Notes: a model not told the origin generated them from the letters alone. DNA of 64,000 nucleotides from Rhyacophila brunnea (GCA_022495005.1 JAGYXB010000442.1:124001-188000), one strand, 5' to 3'. Shown: positions 45,471 through 58,482, counted from the stretch's first letter. Numbers and translations: made by a program.

Positions 45471-46583
45471 CGAAAACAGTATGCAATGTATAGGTACCTA
45501 AAGAATTTCCTCTACTAATACCTATAGACAATCATACGATTTTTTGTATTTTAGAACGATTTTAGTATGGCATGGTTTTGGATTGGTAATTAAATATTAT
45601 TCTAGTGTTGGCAGGATTGTATGTAAATTAAAAAAATGGCTGCGTGTTTCAAGGTTATGATTATGTAAATTACTTTTTTATACGATTGTTCATCAATATA
45701 TCAATAAACTTCTTTCAGGCTTGCATACATTACGATGCATTTTAATCTAAGTTGACAATCTCCTAGAATACGAGTCTTTCTAGAAATCAATCCGAAATGC
45801 GTAAACATTATAGCCAATTAACATATTATTTTTTTGAGCTTTAAATAAAAATAAAATAAATTATATGTATTAAATTATACATGCTTTAACATTAGCCGAT
45901 ATCTATTTCAGCAACGCCATTATAGCTTTATTAAGACAATCTATCGTCATAGGCAAAAATATTATATTATCTTCAACATGATTGGGTAATAATATTTTGT
46001 TTAACTTGCCGTAATACGTAGGTATCTACGTAAGTATAAATACTGTTTTAATATTTGAATTGTGGATGGTATGAAAACTATTATTGTAATGAACAGAGAA
46101 AGTAATACATAATATTATGTATCTTTATTCTATTCATCGTTTATTTGTGAATTGACTCATTATTTAAAATAGAGCATATTGTTAAGATGATATATTTATA
46201 CCTACCTACAGAGAAATTGGGGTCTTTTACCCGAGGAGTATATTCAAACACTTACTTGATGATTTAGTCTTCCCATCTATTTTCCATCTAATGTGATTTT
46301 TTTTCTTATTATTTAACTTCTTCCGTTCTTCTACGTGGCAGCTTTCCAACAAGTGTTGCTTGGGTTAACTTTGGTTCTTGTGCGTCATAGTTAGAAACAT
46401 AGGCGTAGATAAATGTAAATGAAAACCCCTAAATAAATATAGTGCATTAAAAGACGAAAGAAAAGCCGAAAGAAAGGTTATTGCAGCAGATAATCCAATA
46501 GCTGCAATTCTCAATATTCAAATTTGTTCCATATTGAGATAAAAAAAAGACATTGCATTAGTATTGCAAGCATATTTTTTTTA
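45471..46583. other. Noncoding stretch
   Basis: AT-rich; nothing recognised. Confidence 0.3.
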
Positions 46584-46772
46584 GGTACAAGTCGGTTATG
46601 TGGAATACAGCGACAAACACATTTTGAAAATAGCCGATATACTGGATTATTCGTTAGGTTAACCTAACCAAACCTAACCTAACCTAAACTAACCCAAACT
46701 AACAAATAATCCAGTATATCGGGTATTTTCAAAATGTGTTTGCCGCTGTATCCCACATAACCAACTTGTACC
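46584..46772. mobile_element. Palindromic MITE with telomere-like CCTAA core
   Basis: Inverted arms run from GGTACAAGTCGGTTATGTGG at the left to CCACATAACCAACTTGTACC at the right, about 75 bp each. Between them lies a tract of CCTAA-type units (AACCTAACCTAACCTAAACT). The octamer TTTTTTTA directly precedes and follows the element, consistent with an 8-bp hAT-like duplication, though a T-run is weak evidence. No coding capacity. Confidence 0.7.
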
Positions 46773-49313
46773 TTTTTTTATTGACCATACCTACATAATT
46801 TGAAAACACCTCAGATATATATACCTTCTAAAAATAAAACTTTTGAAAACCTACCTGAAAATCTACTATAATTGAAGTTTTACCGAATATACTTTGGGTA
46901 CAATAATATACTATTAATACTTTGGACGCGGAAGACGCACACGGCGCGTAATGACCAGGCAGCCGATCGATGTAATTAACGTGCAGTTTAAAGGGGGCCA
47001 TTAAAATCTCATTATCTATTCAGCAGCGAATGCGTTAAATAAACATTAAATTGAAAGTTTAATGTGCGTATTGATAAAAACAATAATTAAATAATGTAAA
47101 AAATGCTATACCCTCGAATATCTAATGAAATATGACGCAACTCTCAACTTCGAAACGAAATCGTTTGAAATAATACTCTTTTATTGTATAACAGTATATA
47201 TTGTGATCACGAAATATTCCTTTTCATTTAAAAAAAAAATTAAAACATCACAATGACGTAAATATATTTTTTTATTTTTTTTTTCATTATGTATCATTAG
47301 CATTTCTGACGTGCTGACCATTAGCCATACTGCAGTCGACATTGATGGGATATATTATAGTAAATCTAAACAATTCGTAGACTTTGGTGGGAAAATTTTT
47401 ATGCGAATCAACATTCTCACAGCACTTCCCCTTACACACGGTACGCCAATGACTTAATACCTATTCAACAATTTCAAGTGTTTGGTATGTCTCATGCTAG
47501 GTACTACATATACGCACAGTTAGATATGCAAACTCACGAATGCATTTTTTTGTTTTTAAAACAGTATTTTAAAAAGTTTCCGATAGCTACATACCTGCTT
47601 TGCGGAATTCTCTTCATCAATTTTTACGAGCAGGCATTATGGTTAGAAACTTCAAAGACTTAGTTTAAATTTTCTTTAATTGGATTTATTTAGGAACTAA
47701 AATTTATATAATATATTATAAATTGTCTTTTTAGTCTTTTTAGTTTCTTGTTAAAATATGTTTAAAAATCCCTTACGGAAAGTTAATGACGTTTTGTGAT
47801 AAAGCCCACTATACTCGGACCGAAACATGAAGTGATGATAGTGCAAGTTATTCTCAAACTTAAAATTATTTGCGGAAAATGATAAATGGTAATAATTTTA
47901 ACGAAATAATATGCAATCAAAAATCTTCTTTTATTGCGAAAATGTTACCGAATTACATTCGAAGATAATCAATAACTGGTACTACAATCGTAATTCGCAA
48001 TTCAGTGCCACGGTCTTGTGGCTCACTGAAATTAGTTCCTGATATTGGTGATGGTTTTTCCAACATGAAATTATTAATTAATAGTCTACGTGCTGACAAT
48101 GAACATGCTATACCTAGTTGTCTTAATAATATTCTTTTGAATAGTCAACGGAAACGGATGGTGTGACACTTATGTTGTCTTTAAAAAAGTCCTGACATAC
48201 AATACACTTGTGAGTCTAAACAAAAATAATACGTATTGTGAAACAGTCACTTAACTGGAGCTTACACAGAGTAGAGCTTTTTTCATTAGATAAAACAACT
48301 GTGTTTAGCTATATCTGAATTGTATGAAGTTACTTTATCGTCACTTAAAATAAATTCATACAAAACAATTGCCTTAATATATATTTAAGCGAGTAGGAAT
48401 ATTTCTTATAATCGTTGAGTTGTTAAAACTTCTGATGTGACAATTTTGTTAAAATATTTTTTTAATCTATTTTATGTTTGTCTATATTAGACCGCATAGA
48501 TATCAATATTAAAACATAATGGATTATAGAAATCTCCGTCATAACACATCTCATTTTAATAAGACTTTTATACCTTCAATGTATCATATCTGAACTATTA
48601 CAAACATTCGATAATGACGAACCCTCAAATACACAATATTTATATAAATCGAGTTATTTTAAGTATATTTAAATTTTTGTGCTTATAAAACGGTTTTGTG
48701 TCTCTCCTATATTTTTTTGTCACATTGGATGATTTAGCAGCTGAGCGACTATACGATGATTAGGAACTGTATACTCATAGACACAAATTATGTTATGTGA
48801 GTGAATAATAATTTTAGATAATATTGTTTAACTTAGATATAAAACCATTCCGATAAGATAAGAAAATGAAAAGAAAATTGCTTACTTTGTATAATATTTT
48901 CACCATGCCTGGAATCGTGGCGAATGTCAAACCGAATATCGTAGGCTTTCATACTCTTTAATACCTACGAAATATTTTAATTTCCAATGTCTACTACATT
49001 AACTAACTACTAAGTAACACAACGCGGTTACGAAATAATTATGCATGTTATGACCAAGGATAAGAAATAAATAAATGGGTGAGGAGCAAAAAAAAGTGTA
49101 GATTCAGGCTACATCGCTCGAATAACAAATCGAATCACCTAGTAGTAGCTATCCAAAAAATATTAAAATACCTAAAAGGCGAACACGAATCCGCAGGATC
49201 GAAGTGATAACCAAGAAGAGTGCAAACAAGATAGCAAGGAGAAGCCTTTAGATAGCAGTGAATTGAGAGTGGCTGAGATTAGATCACTCTTTAAAATCCA
49301 ATCAATATTTAAT
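46773..49313. other. Noncoding stretch
   Basis: AT-rich with poly-T and poly-A runs. ORF 47478-47663 has no recognisable domain. No splice-bounded exon found. Confidence 0.3.
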
Positions 49314-49321
49314 ATGACAAT

Positions 49322-50632
49322 CAGTGGCGATTCTCCCTTGAGAGCGTTGGAGCGGTGCACACCCACCCACTCAATTTATGCGAAAAGACTTTTTTTAAAT
49401 GAGTATTTAATTTATATTTGATTAATTAAAAGTGTTCTGATCTATTACCGTAGTCATTAATTCATATACAAAAACAAATTCTAATATGTGTTTTTAACCG
49501 GCTATTTTAAATAATAATATTATATGTTGATGTGAGCGATATTCGCCATCGCTCGACCAAAGCGCCCAGTAATCTAATTTCGATTTCTTTGCAATGAGAA
49601 AGAGCGTCGTCTGGCGCGTGGAACAGCAATACGTAAATATTTTTTCTACGTGCTCGGGAGCGACAGTTCAAGTCGCTCTCGGCCCGAACGCAGATTCATC
49701 GGTTTTAAAACAATACAGCCCGTATCACACTTACAATTATTGTATGACAATTTTTATTCAATATTATTATAAAAATAAATTCTTTTCACAGTACGCATTT
49801 AAATTTCTGCACATGTTGACAACATTTCTCAAATTTAGGCGAAGTACAATTTAAAAATAAACTTCAAGTTTTTTTTCAGTTTGATAACTAAATTCACAAT
49901 GTTTATCAATTATGATATCTCTTCAAACTAGCTCTGTAATACGTCTGACTTTTGAGATAAAAATAAACTCAAAAATGAATTGTCTGTTATTTACAGCTTG
50001 GATAATTTTTATAATGCTGATGGCGCCTCAGCATTATAAAACATTTTAATCGAAAAAAATCTCATTGACACATTTACGGAAACGGTTTTACTATTAAATT
50101 TAATTTTTACTATTCCGATGACATCAGTGGAAAGCGAAAGATGTTTTTTCACACTCAAACGGATCAAGTGTTTTAGTAGAAACACCATCGCGCAATCAAG
50201 ATTGAACGCATTATGTATACTCAGTATCGAAAAAAGAATGATACAAGAGATTCCTGACTTCAACAAACGCGTAATTGAAAAATTTGTGTCGATGAAAAAC
50301 AGAAGAATGGATTTCTCATACAAATGAACAATAAATCCCGGTCACTGCCAGATACGAGATATTTCGGTACTACTAATAATTCGGTCAAAACAAAATAGTT
50401 TGTGTTAAAGTTTAAAATCCATTTTTTTTTCAAGAAAAACTGTTTTTAGAGGTACAACAAATAATAAATAGTGAGTTATTTATTATTTCTTTTAAATGTA
50501 CTAAATTAAAAAAACCAATAGTTTTTTTTTTTGATTTTTTGGTGAAGTTTTGATGAAGGCAAATGCCTTTTTACGGCAGTCAAAAGGTGAAAAAAGTGAA
50601 CTCCCAGTAAAATAACTCACCGGTCGCCACTG
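49322..50632 (+). mobile_element. Internally deleted hAT transposon, 1311 bp
   Basis: The ends are CAGTGGCGATTC and GGTCGCCACTG, an inverted pair typical of hAT. An exact 8-bp target duplication ATGACAAT lies at 49314-49321 and 50633-50640. The interior keeps a GC-rich 5' part with TCGCTC/GAGCG motifs (49540-49710) and, near the right end, the transposase C-terminus. The middle of the transposase is gone, so it is non-autonomous. The exact duplication suggests it is younger than most elements here. Confidence 0.85.
50080..50326 (+). pseudogene. hAT transposase C-terminal (dimerisation) domain remnant
   Basis: The plus strand reads NLIFTIPMTSVESERCFF, TLKRIKCFSRNTIAQSRLNA, then LCILSIEKRMIQEIPDFNKR and VIEKFVSMKNRRMDFSYK, then TGA. 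This is the conserved hAT family C-terminal block (ESERxFSTLKxIKxxxRNxxxxxRLNxLxxLSIEK) as in ZMYM1-like transposon proteins. No upstream start or catalytic DDE part remains within the 1.3 kb element. The reading frame itself is intact to its stop. Confidence 0.85.
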
Positions 50633-50640
50633 ATGACAAT

Positions 50641-51664
50641 TGTTGTATCTAAAGTTATAATTTACTATTTGACAATATGTAGGCTTATTTTTTCACCCGT
50701 AGAGTTCAAAATGTAATGTTTTTGATAGAGAAACTTTCTATTAGACATAATATTATTATTACATAAGTGTGGTAGTAAAATTTATATTATTTATTATATT
50801 CGATATAAACATCCGTCATAGAATTTCTGAAGAGTTTATAACGGAAAGATTCAATTAACAACATGTTTGCAGTGAAAAGTTGAAAATAGCTTTTATTTAG
50901 TCTAACGAGAGAGTTTTTTTACGCTTTGTATATGTACGATGTATGAAAAAATATTAACTGACGCGCCAACTACCGAAGTTGTCAGCCATTGGTTTTTGAG
51001 AGAAGTCACTAATAATGGCAAATTGTTGCTTACTATATTTTATAGAACTTATAGGGATACAATAAAAAAAAGAATTGTAGATTGTAGGTACAACTAAATT
51101 ATCGCTATTTATTTTAAATTTCAGTATCAGCATTGAGTGGTAATTAAAATAAGCTACAATAGTTCCAAATGTTTACAACATAAATAGTTGTAAAGAAGAT
51201 AAAACAGTCACACAAGCCATATTTAATGTAATTGCATTTATCACATTGTATGCGATGATCGCATTGCAGGTACCTACCTACTTGTATTGTTATGCAACTA
51301 ACTGCTCATCGAATAGTTTTGATTTTTTATAACATTTATTTTAGTTCAACAATCGAATTGAACAAATACCAAAATAAAAAACGTTGGAAACAAAAACGGA
51401 AAGTTTCTTGTAAAATGTTGGTAAGTCAATATTATTTCTTTCTTATGGGTATGATATTTGAAAAAAATGTTATTATTCATCAGTATGCATACAGCATTTC
51501 ATAAAATTTTTTTAGAACATAAGTATACATTTAAGAAATAAATTAAACATTTCTGTTAAAAATAGAAAATTTCTGTTTTTGTTTCCACAGTATTCAAATG
51601 CAGTGCGATAATCACATAAGTAAAATCACCACGTCTTTGTATCAACATCAATAATCAAAATTAT
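50641..51664. other. Noncoding stretch
   Basis: AT-rich; nothing recognised on either strand. Confidence 0.3.
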
Positions 51665-51668
51665 TTAA

Positions 51669-52018
51669 GGCACTTCAGCTGAGGCATGGTCTAAAAAGAT
51701 CGTGACTAGGCGATGCGCGGATTGTGCAAACGACGCGAGCCGAACGAAATATAATTTCTCATAAAAATTCAACATGCGTCCTTTTAATCTTATATTTATT
51801 ATTATATTCGTAATAATAATAGTATATTCATTGACATGTTTTCTTTTTCAAGTACATGCGGAACGTTTTTTAGTCATCTTTACACGATTTAAGAATACAT
51901 TCTTCCAAAACAAATTGACGTGCTCACACCTCGACTGTCAGTCTCCGATTGGCGACGACTGCGAAATTTCGTTCCACATACTGTTGAAAATTATTTTCCG
52001 TTTCACTTATGTACGCTC
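51669..52018 (+). mobile_element. TTAA-targeting MITE, copy 2
   Basis: About 350 bp between TTAA at 51665-51668 and 52019-52022. It is very similar to copy 1 (GGCATGGTCTAAAAAGATCG, GACTAGGCGATGCG), but lacks about 15 bp present in the other copies after the AAGAATACATTC block. ORFs across it are chance. Confidence 0.78.
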
Positions 52019-52022
52019 TTAA

Positions 52023-53354
52023 GCTCGATAACTGATGGTTGTAATTCACGTCGTAGGAGTACCTACATACGTAATAGTTTTTTTTTCAACATATACTTAT
52101 TTCTTATACGATTTTTATTCACAATACATTTAAAATTTATGTTTGTTTGTATTTTCAAAGAGGAAAAAGAAATATATACAAGTTTTCAAAATACTACCAT
52201 TATATAAACAGTGTACGAGTACAATCTCATAGTGTTATGTTAAATCAAGATATTTTAAATGTAATACCATATTTTAAACACATCGTTATTACATTATCGT
52301 CATTGATATCGCCTTTTTTGCTCATGTCATCAATGTAGACTAAATATGATAATAAGACATAGTGGCATTTACATTAAATTCTGAATTATTTACGGACAAA
52401 TATACAATGGTTGCCAATATCTGTTATGTGTACAACTTATTTGGGTATGCATTGTTGGATAATGGTTTATTAATTGTGTTATGTAAAATTGCATAATAAT
52501 AAATGAATGTATACATCTTACATCAAATACTTCAACATTGTGTGTGTATTTTACCACCAATGAAATAACAATGTTAATTTGTATGATGTAGATAGTAATA
52601 ATAAAGTTAATAACTTTATCCACTAATAATAAACTTTATACCATAACAATCCAAAATAAACGTACAATCAGTGTGCAAAGATAAGCGATCACAGTGCATA
52701 TTTCCACATTACTTCATTTATATTTATTTAGTAAAACTCCATTAATTAAATAAAAATAAATAAGTACCTAACTTTACTCATAAAATATTTAACATTAAAA
52801 ACTACCAATAGAAAGTTTTGAAAATAATTCAAAATATATACATTGATAATACAAAAAGTTTGACAGCTATTATAGCAATTCAAAGTTTGTTTGTAAACAA
52901 CTAATTACATTAAAAAAATATTATAGTAACAAAACAGTTTTCTATTATTTACCTAAACACTAATAGCAATCCACATGGTCAGTATCAATGATTAGCACCG
53001 GTGTCGCACATCACAATAGCATCGTGGTAAAAGACTGTTAATTAGTGATGTAATTAAAACACGTGATTTAGACCACTGTTATTCGTTCGCGTCTTGAGGA
53101 AAGACTGATCTTTTGGATGGGATTTGGCTCCAGGATGAGTATAGTGTGTTTATGTGTATGTTTGTAAGTTTAATTGTACAATGGAGACGGCCGTGAGAGA
53201 CATCTGGAGCTAACGGCTTGAAACTTTAAGCGGAATTGAAAATAAAGCCATCAGAACCAAATCGCTCTTGGATGCTAGTCAAAGTTATAGGCACGCATTT
53301 GAGATAATCCACAAGAGCTGAGGGCTGAACCGAAAATAAATCTGCGTTATAGCG
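52023..53354. other. Noncoding stretch
   Basis: AT-rich; no coding segment or terminal repeat recognised. Confidence 0.3.
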
Positions 53355-53425
53355 CCCCCGTTAGACAGGCGGCAAAACATCCGCTTCAGAAGACGTGGGT
53401 TGCGGGTTCGAAACATGCGTTAGAT
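53355..53425 (+). repeat. tRNA-like SINE fragment
   Basis: GCGCCCCCGTTAGACAGGCG, CATCCGCTTCAGAAGACG and a box B GCGGGTTCGAAAC resemble a tRNA with a long variable arm. The TTCAGA loop would give a CAG anticodon, as in Leu. Acceptor pairing is poor, so a SINE head or pseudo-tRNA is more likely than a working tRNA gene. Confidence 0.4.
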
Positions 53426-53847
53426 AAAATAAAATGTCATTTTTATTCTTTAAATATGTGTTTAGTCTAATATCTGTTCTTTGGAGTTGAATGTCGGGAG
53501 ATTACATATTTATCGTTTGTATAACGATTTAAAACATATAAACATTCAGTTAATCCTAGAAGCGCGGTACTAAAAATACGTACATAGTTCTATTATAGCA
53601 CCGAAGTAAAATTTATATTCTTTGGAAGTGGCAATTTTCTTTAAGGTTCGGAGGTGCTCGCTTTTCCCGTGTCATATTGTGATTGCTTTGAATTTATAAA
53701 TTATAAACTTCACTATATTACCTATCTAAAATAAAGAAATTTGAGTAAAAATTTAAATACATTAGAAAGTTAAATACGAACACACAGTGCTCGAAATAGC
53801 CCGATAATATTGTCTGAAAACAGTGTGAGTTTTTGTTATTTATATAA

Positions 53848-54504
53848 CAGTGGCGAAGGGTGGAGATAGGAGGCTGTTAAGACTATACTTCAGTTGGGGC
53901 ACGGTCTAAAACGATCGTGACTACGCGATGCGAAGATTGTGCAAACGATGCGTGCAGAACAAAACATAATTTGTCATAAAAATTCAACATGCGTCCATTT
54001 AATGTTTTGTTTATTGTTCTATTAGTAATAATAATAATAATATATTCATTGACATGTTTTCTTTTTCAAGTAAATGGGTAACGTTTTTTAGTCATATTTA
54101 CACGATTTAAGAATTAATTCCCCGACGCCATCACAAAACAAATTGACGTGTTCACAGCTCGACTTTCGCTCTCCGTTTGGCAGCTAGTCCGAAATTTCGT
54201 CACACCTATAGTTGAAAATTATTTGCCGTTTCACTAAAGTATGCTCTTAAGATCCGCCATGAATAGTGCACGTATGAATGTATGAATGAAAAAGTGTGCA
54301 CAATTTTGTCGGATCGCCAAAAAGATACTAAAACTGTTATGGTTTGTTTTAGGCAGGGTCTAATTGATTTTTAAAAACTAACCAACACCATCTATCTGTA
54401 AATTGCAGTCTTAATACAATAAACACAAATACGTAGGAGTAACAAAGTTGAATGTGCACTATTTATATTGGATCTTAACATCCTACCTCCACCCTTCGCC
54501 ACTG
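53848..54504. mobile_element. hAT-like MITE of the CAGTGGCGAAGGGT family, copy 2, host of a nested element
   Basis: The left end CAGTGGCGAAGGGTGGAGAT and right end ACCTCCACCCTTCGCCACTG are inverted repeats that continue to GTTAAGATCC. On the left this arm is cut at TTAA by the nested element 53881-54246, and resumes as GATCCGCCATGAATAGTGCA at 54251. The flanks show no clean 8-bp duplication. It shares its right part with 44083-44579. Confidence 0.75.
53881..54246 (+). mobile_element. TTAA-targeting MITE, copy 3, nested
   Basis: 366 bp between TTAA at 53877-53880 and 54247-54250. The ends GACTATACTTCAG and AAAGTATGCTC are short imperfect inverted repeats. The host's other arm shows a single uninterrupted TTAA at the same place, so TTAA was duplicated on insertion. 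This fixes the target preference of the whole family (copies at 13865 and 51669). Confidence 0.85.
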
Positions 54505-56442
54505 ATACCTTCTCATCTTAGACTGACAAATACAATAACAGTATTTAAACATCTAATACGCACTCTTAGACTATAGATACATCTAGACGCCACCCGTTGC
54601 ATTGCTAAATGAAGCCGCGTGCCTTGCGTTTGGTTTGTGGGCGAGCGAACGCATTCGTCTACAAATGTTCGAGACCATAGACCATTTCGCTTGTGCTCGC
54701 CCAAAGTGCTCGCACTAGACGCTAAGAATTAAAATATAATTTTCTACTTTTTTACGTTATATCGTATTTTTAAGCGGTCAAAATGCAACCATTAGGTAAA
54801 GATATCCATAATTTAAGTTATTTTAAAGAAACACTAGGTCACTGATATTAATATATATAAAAAAAATACAAATAAATTATCACGAACATGTATAAACTTA
54901 CCTATGAAACGTAATACCATCTTCTTGCTTATCAGTACGGCTACCACATTTTAAGACAACACGCAGAACCATCTTTTCTACTTAATTCTCGTAACTAAAA
55001 ATATTTACCATTGACTTTATGTTTAACACAAAAAATATCAATTTTAGCAACTCGAGCTCGCAAGTTATCGACGCTATGTGAAGCGTTTCGCCCCGATTTG
55101 ATGGCGATACTTTTGGAAACTAGCTCACAGATATGTATACCTTTTATCTTACTCTAGCGCGTGTCGCAGAGATTGTAAGGGTGTCGAACACTTTCTCACT
55201 CACACTCATGCATCGTTTTTGTTCAGGCCTACTAATATATAAGTTTTTCAGTTCCGCAGGCGACAAAAAATTAATTCTTACGAAATATGCCTAATTCTAT
55301 TATTATTTTTCCTTTCTATATCAAACCCATATAATCATGATTTATTTACCCCCGCGGTACGTCACTACCTAGGGGTGGCAGGTTATATGAAAGTATGGTG
55401 AAGCCGGCAAGTATGGTGAAAAAGTATGGTGAGGCAGGCTGGTAATCAATTTGTGGCAAATTTTAAACGTTAACATTATATTATATGGCTACGCTCTAAT
55501 TATCAAAGTAGATCCTCCGTGATGCCCTGTATTTTTTTTATCGCGTCGCTATTTCTCGTAAGTTGTCGGCTTTTGTTGGCCTGCTTCATTCAGTTGTATG
55601 AAAAAGCCGATTGCTTACCCCTCTTTTTATTTAATATCTCTATGGTCACTACTATGTACTATAAATTATAATATATTCTTTACAATCGGTTAATCAGTGT
55701 TATATTAGTTGTATCTTACAATATTCACATATGGATGCACATTGAAATTGCAATTGCAAAATGTGCAGAGTTATAAAACGTGGGTATACTCTACAGGTGG
55801 TGATGGCATTTTCATGTTGAAAGAAATTTCAATTATTTATGCACTTTAATATATAATATATTATTAAGTATATTATTATCTACTATGTATAAAGGTAGTA
55901 ATTCATTTAAAAAGTAAATAATACAGAATTAATTCAGTTTTATATCCTATATATCTGCGGCTTATTTTCGTTATTATTTGGCGTAAAAATATATACCTAA
56001 CAAAAAATGATAATTTAAACGTTTACTAATATTTTATTGACTTTTGAATATTTGGTTACTTTTAAGATAAAAATAAAAATAATAAAAGACAAACAAAAAC
56101 ATTTTAATGTAAGTACTTACCTACTTAAATAAGGATTTACTCTGCAAATTTTTCTTATATTCTAATTAGACTTTTTCAAATCAGTGAGACAGATAATGGT
56201 TCAATATAGGCGTGTGCTCTTCCATCAATACCTCACCACTCCACCGTTGCTATCTGACTACTTCTCATATTTGTGATGAATTGTTGCATGTCGGTTATTT
56301 TATCTTAACTTCAAAACTTTTTGGTCCAGTAGTTTTTTTTACTTATAACGGAACAAGCCATGCAATAATCAAAACGGCGATCAAAAAGCAAATAATATAT
56401 AGACAAGGTCGATTCTAGTAAGTGCGAGGTCCCCATGTATGG
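54505..56442. other. Noncoding stretch with minor repeats
   Basis: A GC-richer patch at 54570-54720 holds ATCTAGACGCC and CACTAGACGCT, perhaps parts of a foldback. At 55392-55431 the unit AAGTATGGTGA occurs three times. No coding segment was recognised. Confidence 0.35.
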
Positions 56443-56450
56443 GTTACGAA

Positions 56451-56882
56451 CAGAGCGTTGGAGCGGTGCTCGGAGCAGGAGCACGGAGCACTGGAGCAAT
56501 GGGATTTTACCCGGAGCAGGAGCGGAGCCGGAGCACCGAAAATGTGTAGTGCTCCACTGCCCCGGATGTCTTTTTTATTATTAAATTTTCGTCCTAAAAT
56601 CCAATGAAAATAGTATATTTTGACACTTTGCAACACTGGAATTATTTTTAATATGGCAACACTGCCGAGTGATAAATAATCTCACTTTTTTGACAGAAGA
56701 GGTAAATAATGAGAGACGATTTGTTGTCGGTCTTTTGTTTAATAGAATTAATAATGAAAATGACGATTATTTTAAAACTACTTTAACATTTGTATACTTA
56801 CATATAATATAATACTTATTAAAACTTTTTACCCGGAGCTGGAGCGGAGCAACTCAAAAAAGGATTCTGCTCCAACGCTCTG
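56451..56882. mobile_element. hAT-like MITE with GGAGC-rich subterminal repeats
   Basis: The ends CAGAGCGTTGGAGCGG and GCTCCAACGCTCTG are inverted repeats. The flanking octamers GTTACGAA (56443-56450) and GTTACAAA (56883-56890) differ at one base, a good hAT target duplication. Many GGAGC and GGAGCGG units lie next to both ends and could be transposase binding sites. The opposed ORFs at 56415-56636 and 56422-56607 are low-complexity artefacts. Confidence 0.8.
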
Positions 56883-56890
56883 GTTACAAA

Positions 56891-58395
56891 TATTATTTTT
56901 CCGGTTTTACGGTTGACGGGGGAGGGATTGTTTATCAGTGTGAATAGTTTACTTGAAAAAAAAGTTTAATCTTCATTATTTATATCTATATTACAATAAA
57001 TACCGGACTTGTAGATAATATATCAAAACTACTTACCTAATCAAGATTATATTGTTTTGGTATTCTTATCGGAATGTTTTTATTATTAATATGTACTTAG
57101 ATAGATTGCCTCAAGCATTTGTACCTACCTAATACTCATTCAGCTTTGGGATTACATTACTATGGATGGAGATACTTACCAGAAAACAAGAAGTTGTTTT
57201 AGTACTTAAATGGCGTACATTACTTATTCGAATACAGGACGACACCAGTAATCCCCTGTCAACCATGTACTAAAGAAATTCTTGAATAAACAAGAATTTT
57301 TAGTTTCGATGGAGTCAAAAACCTTGTTACCGTTTCGTACGTCACACCAAGATATCCTCGTACAGACTCGTGAAGTACTGGGAAGTATTTATAGTCAACA
57401 CAGAATGTCACTGTGGGTTTTTATTCCTTTTTACAAGACTACTGAGATTCTCACACTTATTACAGTATAGCAGAATCTTTATTTAATCGGATTAGTATCA
57501 CATAATAAACACACAATCACGTAGGTACTTATTCATTTATTCTACTTGGTAAGAGTTTTTTTACTTTTCTATGAAAATTATTTTCCAGTGTTTACAAACT
57601 ATGCCATATACCTAGGCCTCCCATATGTCTGGATTTGACGCAGATTGTCCCGGTTTCACGATGGAACACAACGTCCCACGCCGGTTTGTCATTTTTTTCC
57701 TGTTTATAATGTTACATTAGGTACGTATTTTCTGCTCCCCGCACAAGATATCGATACTTTGAACCTTAAAACGCAATCTATTGTATTTTTAAAACTACAT
57801 AATAATATTATATAGAAAGTATATTTAGCTCAGATTATTAATTTTTATAGATTACATCAAATCATAGACGTCATACATTTTTGTTATTGTTTTTGCAATC
57901 GTCGTTCATAGTATTTTTTTTGTAATTTATCCCGGTTTGGAAAAAATAAAAAATAATTATGGCATATTAATAACGTTATTAGGCACTACATATGTACTAA
58001 TATATAATATTTAATTTCATGTGTAGACTGTATAATATGTGTATATACATTTTGGGCTATCGGAGGTCGGCTTTATATACTCATATATATATATATATAT
58101 ATCCTTGAAATTTCTTTCACCGAAATGATGTCAAATATTGACATCCTTAAACGAATTAGAAAGGGACAAAAAGTCCTGTGTAACCTAACAATCAATATAC
58201 AATAAGAAAGGGGGAGATAAAGTAAGTTAGTATGTAAATATTAAACTGAAACAATAAAAACAATTAAAAATTTACTTTATTTAACACGTCCACAAACATT
58301 ATATAGTTTGAAAAACATAAATAAACCTTTCATTGCCTATTTATCAAATAGGCAACATAGACTATGCCTACCTACAATTTCCTAACTACGGTATC
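56891..58395. other. Noncoding stretch with a possible transposon fragment
   Basis: At 57611-57710 the sequence CCTCCCATATGTCTGGATTT, GACGCAGATTGTCCCGGTTT looks like the terminal part of a DNA transposon. A TTTATCCCGGTTTGG at about 57926 could belong to it. A 20-bp (AT)n run lies at 58083-58102. Confidence 0.35.
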
Positions 58396-58482
58396 ACCTG
58401 TATAGGTATCAGACAACAAAGCAAAGTATGCCACGATGGTGGCCCACCTCCAATAAAGATGGCACGAGAAGAAGATGATTAA
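58396..58482 (+). mobile_element. Probable LINE 3' tail
   Basis: AAAGTATGCCACGATGGTGG, CCCACCTCCAATAAAGATGG and GAGAAGAAGATGATTAA match the usual end of insect LINE ORFs, where a short basic tail is followed by a GAAGAAGATGA run at the 3' end. Short and decayed; family not assignable. Confidence 0.4.

Noticed and set aside
56415..56636. Opposed ORFs in the GGAGC-rich region
   Set aside because: Low-complexity product of the MITE subterminal repeats.
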